A DNA stretch of 5,696 nucleotides from Pseudopedobacter sp040392825 (lineage in GTDB: Bacteria; Bacteroidota; Bacteroidia; Sphingobacteriales; Sphingobacteriaceae): positions 1 through 5,696 of the forward strand of contig NZ_JBEBVH010000248.1 of NCBI RefSeq assembly GCF_040392825.1. Reading direction: 5' to 3'. The notes beneath the pieces were generated by a model. It ran no database searches. It worked only from the letters and a program-made list of their open reading frames with translations, and had not been told where the DNA came from. The position numbers and the translations under genes were made by a program. Shown here piece by piece: positions 1-5,674 of the stretch; the stretch's first letter is position 1, and each line of letters starts with the position of its first letter.

Positions 1-93
1 AAGCTTAGCCTTTATGGTATGTCTTTAGGTGATGGAATATTGTGCTGGGATTATATAGATGATAGCCATCTGCCATCTTTTCAACGTGAATGA
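1..93 (+). CDS. C-terminal end of an unidentified protein (5' partial)
   Basis: Reading from base 1 in the first frame gives 30 sense codons followed by TGA at 91-93. The peptide begins KLSLYGMSLGDGILCWDYID and ends DSHLPSFQRE. Its composition is protein-like (mixed hydrophobic, aromatic and acidic residues, no low complexity), which is the only reason to call it coding. The start lies outside the window. I do not recognise the family and no motif can be assigned from 30 residues. If real, it converges on the tRNA-Phe unit and the signalling operon, which lie on the other strand. No intrinsic terminator is obvious just after its stop. It could also be a chance open frame. Confidence 0.4.
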   Translation, partial: KLSLYGMSLGDGILCWDYIDDSHLPSFQRE

Positions 94-241
94 GTTTGAA
101 ATCCTATGAGCCCTGAAGAAAATAACAATGATAGAGGTTCCTGTTCCAATGTCTTGATGAATAACAACAAAACTAATATTTTATCCCTAGCCCCAACTTT
201 TTTATTTAGTCCAGACTCTACAGCTTTGCTGATATGGGACT

Positions 242-256
242 GAATAACGTTTATTC
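242..256. repeat. Perfect inverted repeat GAATAA-3-TTATTC, overlapping ATTCGAAT
   Basis: GAATAA (242-247) and TTATTC (251-256) are perfect reverse complements separated by CGT. The 8-base palindrome ATTCGAAT (253-260) overlaps its right arm. Such dyads can be operator half-sites, but no promoter or gene start beside it supports a specific role. Confidence 0.45.
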
Positions 257-271
257 GAATATTGCCGTTGT

Positions 272-279
272 ACACGTGT
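272..279. repeat. 8-base palindrome ACACGTGT
   Basis: ACACGTGT is self-complementary and lies 3 bases left of the GC-rich palindrome at 283-296. On its own it is short enough to arise by chance. It is listed because it is part of a local cluster. Confidence 0.3.
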
Positions 280-282
280 GAT

Positions 283-296
283 TTGGCGCGCGCCAA
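283..296. repeat. 14-base perfect GC-rich palindrome TTGGCGCGCGCCAA with a further half-copy at 302-308
   Basis: TTGGCGCGCGCCAA reads the same on both strands over 14 bases. The right half motif GCGCCAA (290-296) occurs again as a direct repeat at 302-308, so three copies of the TTGGCGC/GCGCCAA unit lie within 26 bases. Such a block of C and G is striking in an otherwise AT-rich window. It could be a binding site for a dimeric protein, a site avoided or methylated by restriction-modification systems, or a cruciform. There is no evidence to choose between these. Confidence 0.6.
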
Positions 297-319
297 AAAG
301 TGCGCCAAGAAAGACACAA

Positions 320-337
320 ACTCCAAGCAATTGGAGT
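320..337. repeat. Short hairpin: 7-bp stem with GCAA loop
   Basis: ACTCCAA (320-326) pairs perfectly with TTGGAGT (331-337) across the 4-base loop GCAA. As + strand RNA this would be a GNRA-type tetraloop. The sequence after it on the + strand (TATATTATTTG) is T-rich but not a clean T-run, so terminator function is doubtful. It might still end a transcript arriving from the partial gene at 1-93, though it lies more than 200 bases downstream. Confidence 0.4.
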
Positions 338-347
338 ATATTATTTG

Positions 348-374
348 ATTAATTCATTAATTGTTTAATTAATT
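348..374. repeat. AT-rich block of repeated TTAATT units with inverted ends
   Basis: ATTAATT (348-354) and AATTAAT (367-373) form an inverted repeat around a 12-base centre. TTAATT occurs four times between 349 and 374. The low complexity makes chance likely. The block could be an easily melted or curved segment. Confidence 0.35.
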
Positions 375-430
375 GCAGCAAGTTGTAGAGAAGCCACAAA
401 AGCCATCCCCAATCACCCTTTGAGTACCTA

Positions 431-462
431 AAACAAAAAAGCCTCACATTTCTGTGAAGCTT
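431..462 (-). terminator. Rho-independent terminator of the tRNA-Phe gene
   Basis: Read on the - strand just after the tRNA, AAGC-TTCACA loops back to TGTGA-GGCTT. The stem has 4 + 5 pairs with one mismatch and a 4-base loop (hairpin 439-462). It runs straight into TTTTTTGTTT (431-440). It begins 8 bases after the tRNA 3' end, as expected for an intrinsic terminator. It would also stop any transcript reading through from the upstream signalling operon. Confidence 0.8.
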
Positions 463-469
463 TCTGCTG

Positions 470-542
470 TGGTGCCTCCAGGGATCGAACCAGGGACACA
501 AGGATTTTCAGTCCTTTGCTCTACCTACTGAGCTAAGGCACC
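470..542 (-). tRNA. tRNA-Phe (anticodon GAA)
   Basis: A full 73-base cloverleaf on the - strand. The acceptor stem GGTGCCT/AGGCACC is perfect (536-542 with 471-477) and the discriminator base is A470. The D-stem is GCTC/GAGC with a GG-containing loop. The anticodon stem AAGGA/TCCTT carries the loop CTGAAAA, so the anticodon is GAA (507-509), reading Phe codons. The variable loop GTGTC has 5 bases and the T-loop is TTCGATC. The 3' CCA is not encoded (CAG follows A470), so it must be added by the nucleotidyltransferase. Oddity: both T-stem arms read CCTGG, so the central pair (positions 51/63; bases 492 and 480) is T-T rather than Watson-Crick, with four good pairs around it. The gene has its own promoter and terminator. 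Confidence 0.95.
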
Positions 543-583
543 AGCCTTATTTTCCTTTCAACGTTTGTTCCGTTTCGGGATTG

Positions 584-614
584 CAAATGTAGATTGTTTT
601 TCTGAATATTCAAA
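584..614 (-). promoter_or_regulatory. Bacteroidota-type housekeeping promoter for tRNA-Phe
   Basis: On the - strand, TTTG (614-611) is followed after exactly 19 bases by TACATTTG (591-584). This matches the -33 TTTG and -7 TAnnTTTG consensus described for the primary sigma factor of Bacteroidetes. Transcription would begin a few bases further on (about 575-580), giving a leader of roughly 35 bases before the tRNA 5' end at 542. It lies between the end of the GIN lipoprotein gene and the tRNA, so it can only serve the tRNA. Confidence 0.8.
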
Positions 615-657
615 GCATATTTAAAATTTTTCCTCAAAAAAATCACATCATACTGTA

Positions 658-1326
658 TTACAACGAGATAATTTCACCAGATCCGGATATCTTTTGCTCA
701 ATTATCGGCCTTCCTTTATAAAAGACTTTTCCACTTCCACTAATTTCGACATTTAACTTCTCCAAGGCAGTTAATTTGACATCCCCGCTTCCTGATATTC
801 TAACAACAGATTCAGTCGAGATTACATCTACAGCGTTGATATTACCACTTCCGTTAATGACAAAACGAGTATTTCCTACCTCAACACGAGAATATTTAAC
901 ATTTCCAGAACCATTGATCTCTGCATAAAATTCTTTCTGAATAGGGAAATCTCCCAAAAATTCTGCTTCGCAACTACCATTAACTTCTATCGCAGGAACA
1001 TATGGAACGGTTAAATATATTTTTATGTTACTATTTCGTACTCTATAACCTTCTTTATACTGTAAAATAAGTTTATTATTTACTACTTCTGTCATAAATA
1101 GCGGGAGTAAATTATGATATCCTTTTATTTCTAAGTTTTTAGTTATTCCGTAATTTACGTATACCTCTGCCTCTCCATTCACTTTTAAAGACGTAAAACT
1201 CTGCTGTATATTATCTGTCCTAACTATCGTTTCAACAGGCCCTTCGCCTCTTATTGATTCTTTGGAACAAGAGCTTAACACAACGCTCATCAACACCAAC
1301 GCTATCGAATAAATACTTTTTTTCAT
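658..1326 (-). CDS. Head-GIN (DUF2807) domain lipoprotein, adhesin-like repeats
   Basis: A 222-residue exported lipoprotein. The N-terminus MKKSIYSIALVLMSVVLSSC is a lipoprotein signal with lipobox L17-S-S-C20; Cys20 would be lipidated. The next residues (SKES) weakly resemble the charged tags that send some Bacteroidota lipoproteins to the cell surface. Residues about 42-217 match the head-GIN/DUF2807 pattern of auto-transporter-adhesin-like proteins, with beta-strand turns NGSC116-119, NGSG138-141, NGSG158-161, SGSG178-181, SGSG196-199 and SGSG214-217. These are spaced 22, 20, 20, 18 and 18 residues, as in a beta-helix. The start is the ATG 17 bases after the receptor stop, so it is probably the last gene of the sigma/FecR/receptor operon. 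The biochemical role of this family is not established. A part in surface binding, or as the receptor's accessory lipoprotein, is inference from position. The family call is secure from the repeats; function is not. Confidence 0.85.
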   Translation of the reverse strand: MKKSIYSIALVLMSVVLSSCSKESIRGEGPVETIVRTDNIQQSFTSLKVNGEAEVYVNYGITKNLEIKGYHNLLPLFMTEVVNNKLILQYKEGYRVRNSNIKIYLTVPYVPAIEVNGSCEAEFLGDFPIQKEFYAEINGSGNVKYSRVEVGNTRFVINGSGNINAVDVISTESVVRISGSGDVKLTALEKLNVEISGSGKVFYKGRPIIEQKISGSGEIISL

Positions 1327-1343
1327 TGTTTTTAGTTTAATAC

Positions 1344-3983
1344 TTAAAACTCTATTTTATAATTAATTGTAGGGATAATACCTGTATAGAGTAAGGTATC
1401 GATCTCTTTTTTGTCTCCATTATAATAGATTTCTCTAACATTACTTTTGTTAAGTACGTTCTGCACATCCAGATATAAGGTATGGGTTATCTTAGGGTTG
1501 TCTACTCTATATCTTAACGACATGTCTATTCTTGAATATACAGGTGCCTGAAGTGAATTAACTTGCTCTTCATAATAAACCGGGTAATCGTTCTTAATCG
1601 ATTCCTGAGTATTTAGCGGTGAATATCTCCTACCTCCGTTCAATAAAACTTTCCCATTAAAAGCCAGCACATTCTTTCTTCCCACCTTTACTTCTTTTCC
1701 GAAGAGAAAATTGGTAGAAAAATCTCCACTAAATACGGTTGGAAAATATTGATTACGAATATTGGCAAAGTCTGATTTGTAAACGGAAGAAGTAAGCAAA
1801 AAATAATAACTGTTTGCAAACATTCTTTCTAAAGTTATTTCTATCCCATAGTTTCTTCCTTTACCTTTATTAGACAGCTCGCCATAATTTCTGGAATATA
1901 TAAAATAGGCATCTCTCATGTTTAGCGCGGAAAAATTGACTGCCGGATCTGTAGTTATCGGAACATCATATAAATATTGATAATAAGTTTCCAGTTTTAG
2001 TTTCAGATTATTTGTAAAACTATGCTGGTAGCCTGCAATTAAATGAAGCGCCTTTGTTGTCCGCAAATTTTCGTTAGTGGTGTTTACAGAACCGTCTGCC
2101 AGTTCATTTTTACCATAATAAAGTGCCAGCGGCTCTATTCTGCTATGTATCCCCAATGCCAGATTAAAGCTATTTTTTGAATTATGTAGATAGCCTAAGC
2201 CGACCCGCGGCTCTATACTTATATCGTTACTTAATCCAAAATAACTGATATGGACACCAGTATTGAGATTGAGCTTTTCATTCATTTGATATTTCCATTG
2301 GCCATAGCCTTCCAACAAATAGGTGCTTTGCTTCTCATCTATATATTCTGATAGTTTTCCTAAATTTTTCTTATAGGACATTGATTTAAAATCAAAATTG
2401 ATAAGCGAAGCCATTAACCCTGTCCGTATAGTACTATTATTACTAACCTTATAGTTTAATAGCCCTGAATAACGAAAGGCTGAATTATTAAAACGATCCC
2501 TACCATAAATATTTAGTTGATAATCTGTATCTAAAGTGTCTGCATTATCTATTATATTGGAATAAGATGCCGAAATAATATTTTTGAGATATGTCCTGCT
2601 ATTAATCATTGTCAGATGCTTGATTCCCATACTGGCAGATGTATAACTATTTCTCCTATTAAATTTATCCTGATAAGAATCCCACTTCAAACTATCTTTT
2701 TCTGCAATACCATGCTGATAACTATACCCTAAAATTCCGAACAATGAAAAACTCCCGGATTTTTTGGTCGGCATATGAATATTAAAGGCGAGATCCTGAT
2801 ATTTCGGAGTAGGATTGTCCCCTGCCGGATTAACTCCAATTTTTTCAAGAAGTGCCAAGGTAGAATAACGATAGTTGAAGAGATAAGATGCTCCGGATTG
2901 TTTAGAAAACGGACCTTCCATAGAAAATTCTGTACCTAAAATTCCCAGCATAAAAGCATGCTCTCTCTTTTCCGAATTACCTTTTCTAAACTGCAGGTCA
3001 AAAACACCACTTAATGCATTTCCATATTCGGCAGGAAAAGCTCCTGTATAAAAGTCGGAGGTTGATAAAACATTGGAACTAATCATACTAATACCTCCTG
3101 CAGAACTTCCTTCTTCACCAAAGTGGTTAGGATTACTAATTTCAATTCCTTCCAGACGCCACAGTAATCCTTTCGGGGAATTACCACGAATAACAATTTC
3201 ATTTCCCACATCATCACCTATAGTAACTCCGGCAAAATTCTGAGCCATCCTTGCCGGGTCAAAATTTCCTGCTGCATATCTGCTTGTCTCCTCAACTGTA
3301 AAAGAACGGGCGCTAATCATAGCCATTTCATTTAAAGGGGCCTCTCTGTTGATACCTGCAGAAACAACTACTTCTCCTAAAGAATTATATTTCTCTACCA
3401 TTTCTACTGTAAGCACTAATTCTTTTACAGATCCCACAAGGAGTTGCTGCAGTATTAACTTTTCGAATCCCATATAGGAAAATGCAAGATCCTGTCTTCC
3501 TATTGCTACATCATCCAATCTAAATTCTCCATTCTGGTCCGTTACTCCAGTCTTCATTGGCTCGGTAGATAAAACACTTACACTTACTCCTATTAATGGT
3601 TCCTTACTTTCTTTATCTACAACTTTCCCTCTGATTGTTTGAGATAACTTCTTCCCTTTCGAAACAGGGCTGACTAAAGGCTTCAAAACAATATTCTTTG
3701 AAACTTGCTGCCATTTCAGATTACTTTGATTACAGATTTCATCCAGAATATAATGTACCGGCATAATGGCTATCTTAACAGTTAGCTTCTTATCTACAGG
3801 AATTTGCGATTCATCATAAGAAAACTGTATTCCATGCTTTACCCTAAGGTCATCTAAGATCTCCTTCAATGGTTTATGATTATAGTCTACAGATATAATT
3901 TGCCTCAAATTTTGGGCAAATGTCATTTGATTAAGACATAACAATCCCATGAAGACGATAGATCTCCAAAATTTTTTTTCCAT
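1344..3983 (-). CDS. TonB-dependent outer-membrane receptor with STN signalling domain (FecA-like transducer)
   Basis: An 879-residue outer-membrane receptor. Domains in order: signal peptide 1-23 (cleavage probably after TFA, before Q24); STN domain about 28-100, the periplasmic part that contacts FecR-type anti-sigma factors; carboxypeptidase-regulatory-like beta-sandwich about 116-197 (TIRGKVVDKESKEPLIGVSV, then TDQNGEFRLDDV); a linker with LGEVVVSAG near 202-210; plug about 215-335 (EIVIRGNSPKG, then FPAEYGNALSGVFDLQ); and a beta-barrel about 340-879 ending in the aromatic Phe of INYKIEF, the usual outer-membrane insertion signal. It would import a ligand using TonB energy and signal its presence inward. 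It is shorter than typical SusC proteins (about 1000 residues) and has no SusD partner, so it belongs to the simpler receptor class. The ligand cannot be read from the sequence. It starts 17 bases after fecR stops and is uninterrupted. Confidence 0.93.
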   Translation of the reverse strand: MEKKFWRSIVFMGLLCLNQMTFAQNLRQIISVDYNHKPLKEILDDLRVKHGIQFSYDESQIPVDKKLTVKIAIMPVHYILDEICNQSNLKWQQVSKNIVLKPLVSPVSKGKKLSQTIRGKVVDKESKEPLIGVSVSVLSTEPMKTGVTDQNGEFRLDDVAIGRQDLAFSYMGFEKLILQQLLVGSVKELVLTVEMVEKYNSLGEVVVSAGINREAPLNEMAMISARSFTVEETSRYAAGNFDPARMAQNFAGVTIGDDVGNEIVIRGNSPKGLLWRLEGIEISNPNHFGEEGSSAGGISMISSNVLSTSDFYTGAFPAEYGNALSGVFDLQFRKGNSEKREHAFMLGILGTEFSMEGPFSKQSGASYLFNYRYSTLALLEKIGVNPAGDNPTPKYQDLAFNIHMPTKKSGSFSLFGILGYSYQHGIAEKDSLKWDSYQDKFNRRNSYTSASMGIKHLTMINSRTYLKNIISASYSNIIDNADTLDTDYQLNIYGRDRFNNSAFRYSGLLNYKVSNNSTIRTGLMASLINFDFKSMSYKKNLGKLSEYIDEKQSTYLLEGYGQWKYQMNEKLNLNTGVHISYFGLSNDISIEPRVGLGYLHNSKNSFNLALGIHSRIEPLALYYGKNELADGSVNTTNENLRTTKALHLIAGYQHSFTNNLKLKLETYYQYLYDVPITTDPAVNFSALNMRDAYFIYSRNYGELSNKGKGRNYGIEITLERMFANSYYFLLTSSVYKSDFANIRNQYFPTVFSGDFSTNFLFGKEVKVGRKNVLAFNGKVLLNGGRRYSPLNTQESIKNDYPVYYEEQVNSLQAPVYSRIDMSLRYRVDNPKITHTLYLDVQNVLNKSNVREIYYNGDKKEIDTLLYTGIIPTINYKIEF

Positions 3984-4000
3984 TTCTATTGAATTAAAAA

Positions 4001-4984
4001 CTAGTAAACGACGTAGGTTTTATTGTCAGAAACTTTCTCTATTTTACAATCCAGCAAGGCTTCCAATACCTGCCTTACTTCTTCGAAAGACGATTCTTTA
4101 AACGTACTGGTTATTTGTCTGTCTAGCAATGAATTGTTTTGTACATGAATTTTAACCTGATAGTTTTCCTCTATACTGGCGATAACATTTTTAAAACGCT
4201 CATTCTCAAAAGACAACTGATGGTTCTTCCAGAACAGAAAATTTTTGTTGGCATACATCGTTTTTAACATCCCCCTCTGTCTGCTATAAGTTCCCGCTTC
4301 ATTCGGCAAGAGCACCATCCTTTCTTTAGTTTCTCCTATAGGCTGAAAAGACACTTTTCCTGTTACAACCGAAACAATTACACTTGCATGCTGATGTTTA
4401 ATGTTAAAGGAAGTTCCCAAAACTTTGGTTTCTGTGTTTGAAGTAAATACTATGAAAGGCTTCTCTTTATCTGGTGCTACTTCAAAAAAAGCTTCTCCTT
4501 CCAGTTTCAGAACGCGTTCGTTAAGATTTGCCATTCCTTTCTGATAAATTAATTTACTTCGATTGTTTAACCATATAACGGATCCGTCCGGAGTATTCAC
4601 CAATTTTACCTGGCCATCCATGTTTTCTATCCGTATCTGTTTTCTATTGTCAAAATATTTGAATGAAAACCAGCACACATTAAGAAGTGCAATAATTATA
4701 GCTGCATATCTTAGCCATGACAAATTAATTACTGTTTTAGGTTTTTCTTTCTCATCTATCTTTAAAGAAACTTTTTGCCATGCCTTTTCAACATCAAAGT
4801 ATTGAGTATGGTAATCTTTGTAATGAACAGCTTTATCCCATGAGGACTGAAGCTCCTGCAGTAGCTCAGTTCTGGATGGGTCCTGCTCTATCCATAACAG
4901 CAACTCATCGGTTTCATCCGAGGAAAGCTCATTAGACAGATAACGGCTCATTAAAACCCAGTATTTTTCGTCTTCGGCTTTCAT
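4001..4984 (-). CDS. FecR-family transmembrane anti-sigma factor
   Basis: A 327-residue single-pass inner-membrane regulator. Residues 1-85 are cytoplasmic and acidic, with the YLSNELSSDETDELLLWIEQ stretch (15-34) typical of the sigma-binding N-terminus in Bacteroidota FecR proteins. A transmembrane helix spans about 91-110 (RYAAIIIALLNVCWFSFKYF), preceded by basic residues that fit a cytoplasmic N-terminus. The periplasmic FecR domain covers about 118-215 (TPDGSVIWLNNRSKLIY, LEGEAFFEVAPD, KVLGTSFNI). The C-terminal DUF4974-type domain (about 255-326; LSFENERFKNVIASIEENYQ, then DRQITSTF) resembles an STN fold and is the part thought to meet the receptor's STN domain. It should hold the adjacent sigma factor in check and release or activate it on a signal from the receptor. 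The ATG is 6 bases after the small ORF stop and 17 bases separate its own stop from the receptor gene. Length and domains are complete. Confidence 0.94.
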   Translation of the reverse strand: MKAEDEKYWVLMSRYLSNELSSDETDELLLWIEQDPSRTELLQELQSSWDKAVHYKDYHTQYFDVEKAWQKVSLKIDEKEKPKTVINLSWLRYAAIIIALLNVCWFSFKYFDNRKQIRIENMDGQVKLVNTPDGSVIWLNNRSKLIYQKGMANLNERVLKLEGEAFFEVAPDKEKPFIVFTSNTETKVLGTSFNIKHQHASVIVSVVTGKVSFQPIGETKERMVLLPNEAGTYSRQRGMLKTMYANKNFLFWKNHQLSFENERFKNVIASIEENYQVKIHVQNNSLLDRQITSTFKESSFEEVRQVLEALLDCKIEKVSDNKTYVVY

Positions 4985-4990
4985 CTCAAA

Positions 4991-5101
4991 TTAACCAAGT
5001 ATTCTTTGTACCAGATCAAGAATTCCTTCTATTAAAATTTCATTTTCTGTTTCATTAGACAACATTGATTGAATTGCCTGTTCTAACAATTGTTCTTCCA
5101 T
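4991..5101 (-). CDS. Small acidic ORF (36 residues) between sigma and anti-sigma genes
   Basis: A short complete frame from ATG (5101-5099) to TAA (4993-4991) encodes 36 residues: MEEQLLEQAIQSMLSN followed by ETENEILIEGILDLVQRILG. It has eight Glu/Asp and a single basic residue (Arg33), no signal peptide, and a spacing of Leu/Ile that would suit one or two amphipathic helices. It starts 24 bases after the sigma stop and ends 6 bases before the fecR ATG, so it fits the operon like a true gene. I recognise no family. The MLSNE segment (13-17) vaguely resembles YLSNE in the sigma-binding N-terminus of the neighbouring FecR, which may be chance. It could be a translated micro-protein acting on the sigma/anti-sigma pair, a translational coupler for fecR, or a non-coding gap that happens to be open. 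Confidence 0.5.
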   Translation of the reverse strand: MEEQLLEQAIQSMLSNETENEILIEGILDLVQRILG

Positions 5102-5125
5102 AACGTCGTTTATATTAAGACACAC

Positions 5126-5674
5126 TCAAAAAAGATTACCCCTATTCAATAAATAAAAAATTGCAAATGCCACTGTACTTAGGTATTTTCTCATGTGGCG
5201 TAAGGCCTTTACCATATGGTTTTCAACCGTTTTTACCGAAATATTTAATTTCTCTGCTATTTCTCTGTAAGAGAGTTTTTCGTACCTACTTAACACAAAG
5301 ACTAACCGACAAGCTTCCGGAAGTATATTAATCACCTTATCTACAGTTTTCTGCAATTCCTTTAAATCAATAGAGTCCTGGGTATAATTACGTTCGCTAT
5401 AGGTCATAAGCCCAAAAGAGTCTTCTCTTTTTACCTGATTCCCTTTTGCTCTTACTTTATTTAGCGAATGGTTAATTACACTTCTGCTTAAGTAAGCAAG
5501 TACAGACTGGCGAATTTCCAATGAATCCCGCTGTCCCCAGAGCAAGCAAAAAACGTGTTGAACGATATCTTCCGCATCATCTCTATCTTTCACAATTCTG
5601 TAAGCCGTATTACACAAAATAGTGTAATACGACCGGAATATTGTTTCAAAAGACTTTTTATCGATCGCTTGCAT
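5126..5674 (-). CDS. ECF RNA polymerase sigma factor (FecI-like, Bacteroidetes expansion family)
   Basis: A 182-residue group IV sigma factor. Region 2 covers about 8-75: SFETIFRSYYTILCNTAYRI, then the core-binding 2.2 motif DDAEDIVQHVFCLLW (32-46) and the -10-reading segment YLSRSVINHSLNKVRAK (61-77). A linker runs about 78-110. Region 4 covers about 115-163, with LPEACRLVFVLSRYEKLSYR and the helix-turn-helix EIAEKLNISVKTVENHMVKA (138-157) that reads the -35 element. The C-terminal end (about 165-176, LSTVAFAIFYLL) is hydrophobic, a feature seen in some Bacteroidota ECF sigmas. It would direct polymerase to the promoters of this system once released by FecR. The ATG is chosen because region 2 begins only a few residues later. 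Only 22 bases precede it in the window, so its promoter is out of view. The upstream bases (CAATTTTAAACC) are AT-rich with no Shine-Dalgarno. Confidence 0.94.
   Translation of the reverse strand: MQAIDKKSFETIFRSYYTILCNTAYRIVKDRDDAEDIVQHVFCLLWGQRDSLEIRQSVLAYLSRSVINHSLNKVRAKGNQVKREDSFGLMTYSERNYTQDSIDLKELQKTVDKVINILPEACRLVFVLSRYEKLSYREIAEKLNISVKTVENHMVKALRHMRKYLSTVAFAIFYLLNRGNLF

Larger units (their letters stand above)
94..430. other. Intergenic stretch without a supportable gene; palindrome-rich
   Basis: No convincing gene lies here. The - strand is open from about 326 to 81, but only from a TTG codon, and the peptide matches no family I know. The + strand offers a 45-codon ATG frame at 106-243 that is rich in Asn and equally unconvincing. 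The right half (about 242-374) holds several perfect inverted repeats, listed separately, and an AT-rich block. The stretch could be a decayed gene, a site bound by dimeric proteins, or a degenerate mobile-element end next to a tRNA gene. No copy of the tRNA 3' end that would mark an att site is present in 1-430. Confidence 0.5.

Noticed and set aside
106..243. 45-codon ATG frame on the + strand
   Set aside because: It is Asn-rich at the start, shows no motif, and lies antisense to an equally weak - strand frame; chance is the simpler reading.
81..326. 81-codon open frame on the - strand
   Set aside because: It begins only at a TTG inside the 320-337 hairpin, has no recognisable family, runs through the palindrome cluster and overlaps the more protein-like + strand frame at 1-93. 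It may be a gene relic but cannot be supported.
470..542. tRNA-Phe 3' end as an integration (att) site for a mobile element
   Set aside because: tRNA genes are common targets, but no direct repeat of the tRNA 3' segment was found in the flanking bases 1-430 and no integrase gene is in the window.
1327..1343. A SusD-like gene or fragment after the receptor
   Set aside because: Only 17 bases separate the receptor from the GIN lipoprotein, and the latter shows head-GIN repeats rather than the helical TPR-like pattern of SusD.
4563..4805. 80-codon + strand frame inside fecR
   Set aside because: It is entirely antisense to a well-supported FecR coding region, with no independent start context or family signal.
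4985..5125. A separate promoter for fecR between the sigma and anti-sigma genes
   Set aside because: I searched the - strand for TAnnTTTG preceded by TTTG and found no match; the short gaps favour one transcript.
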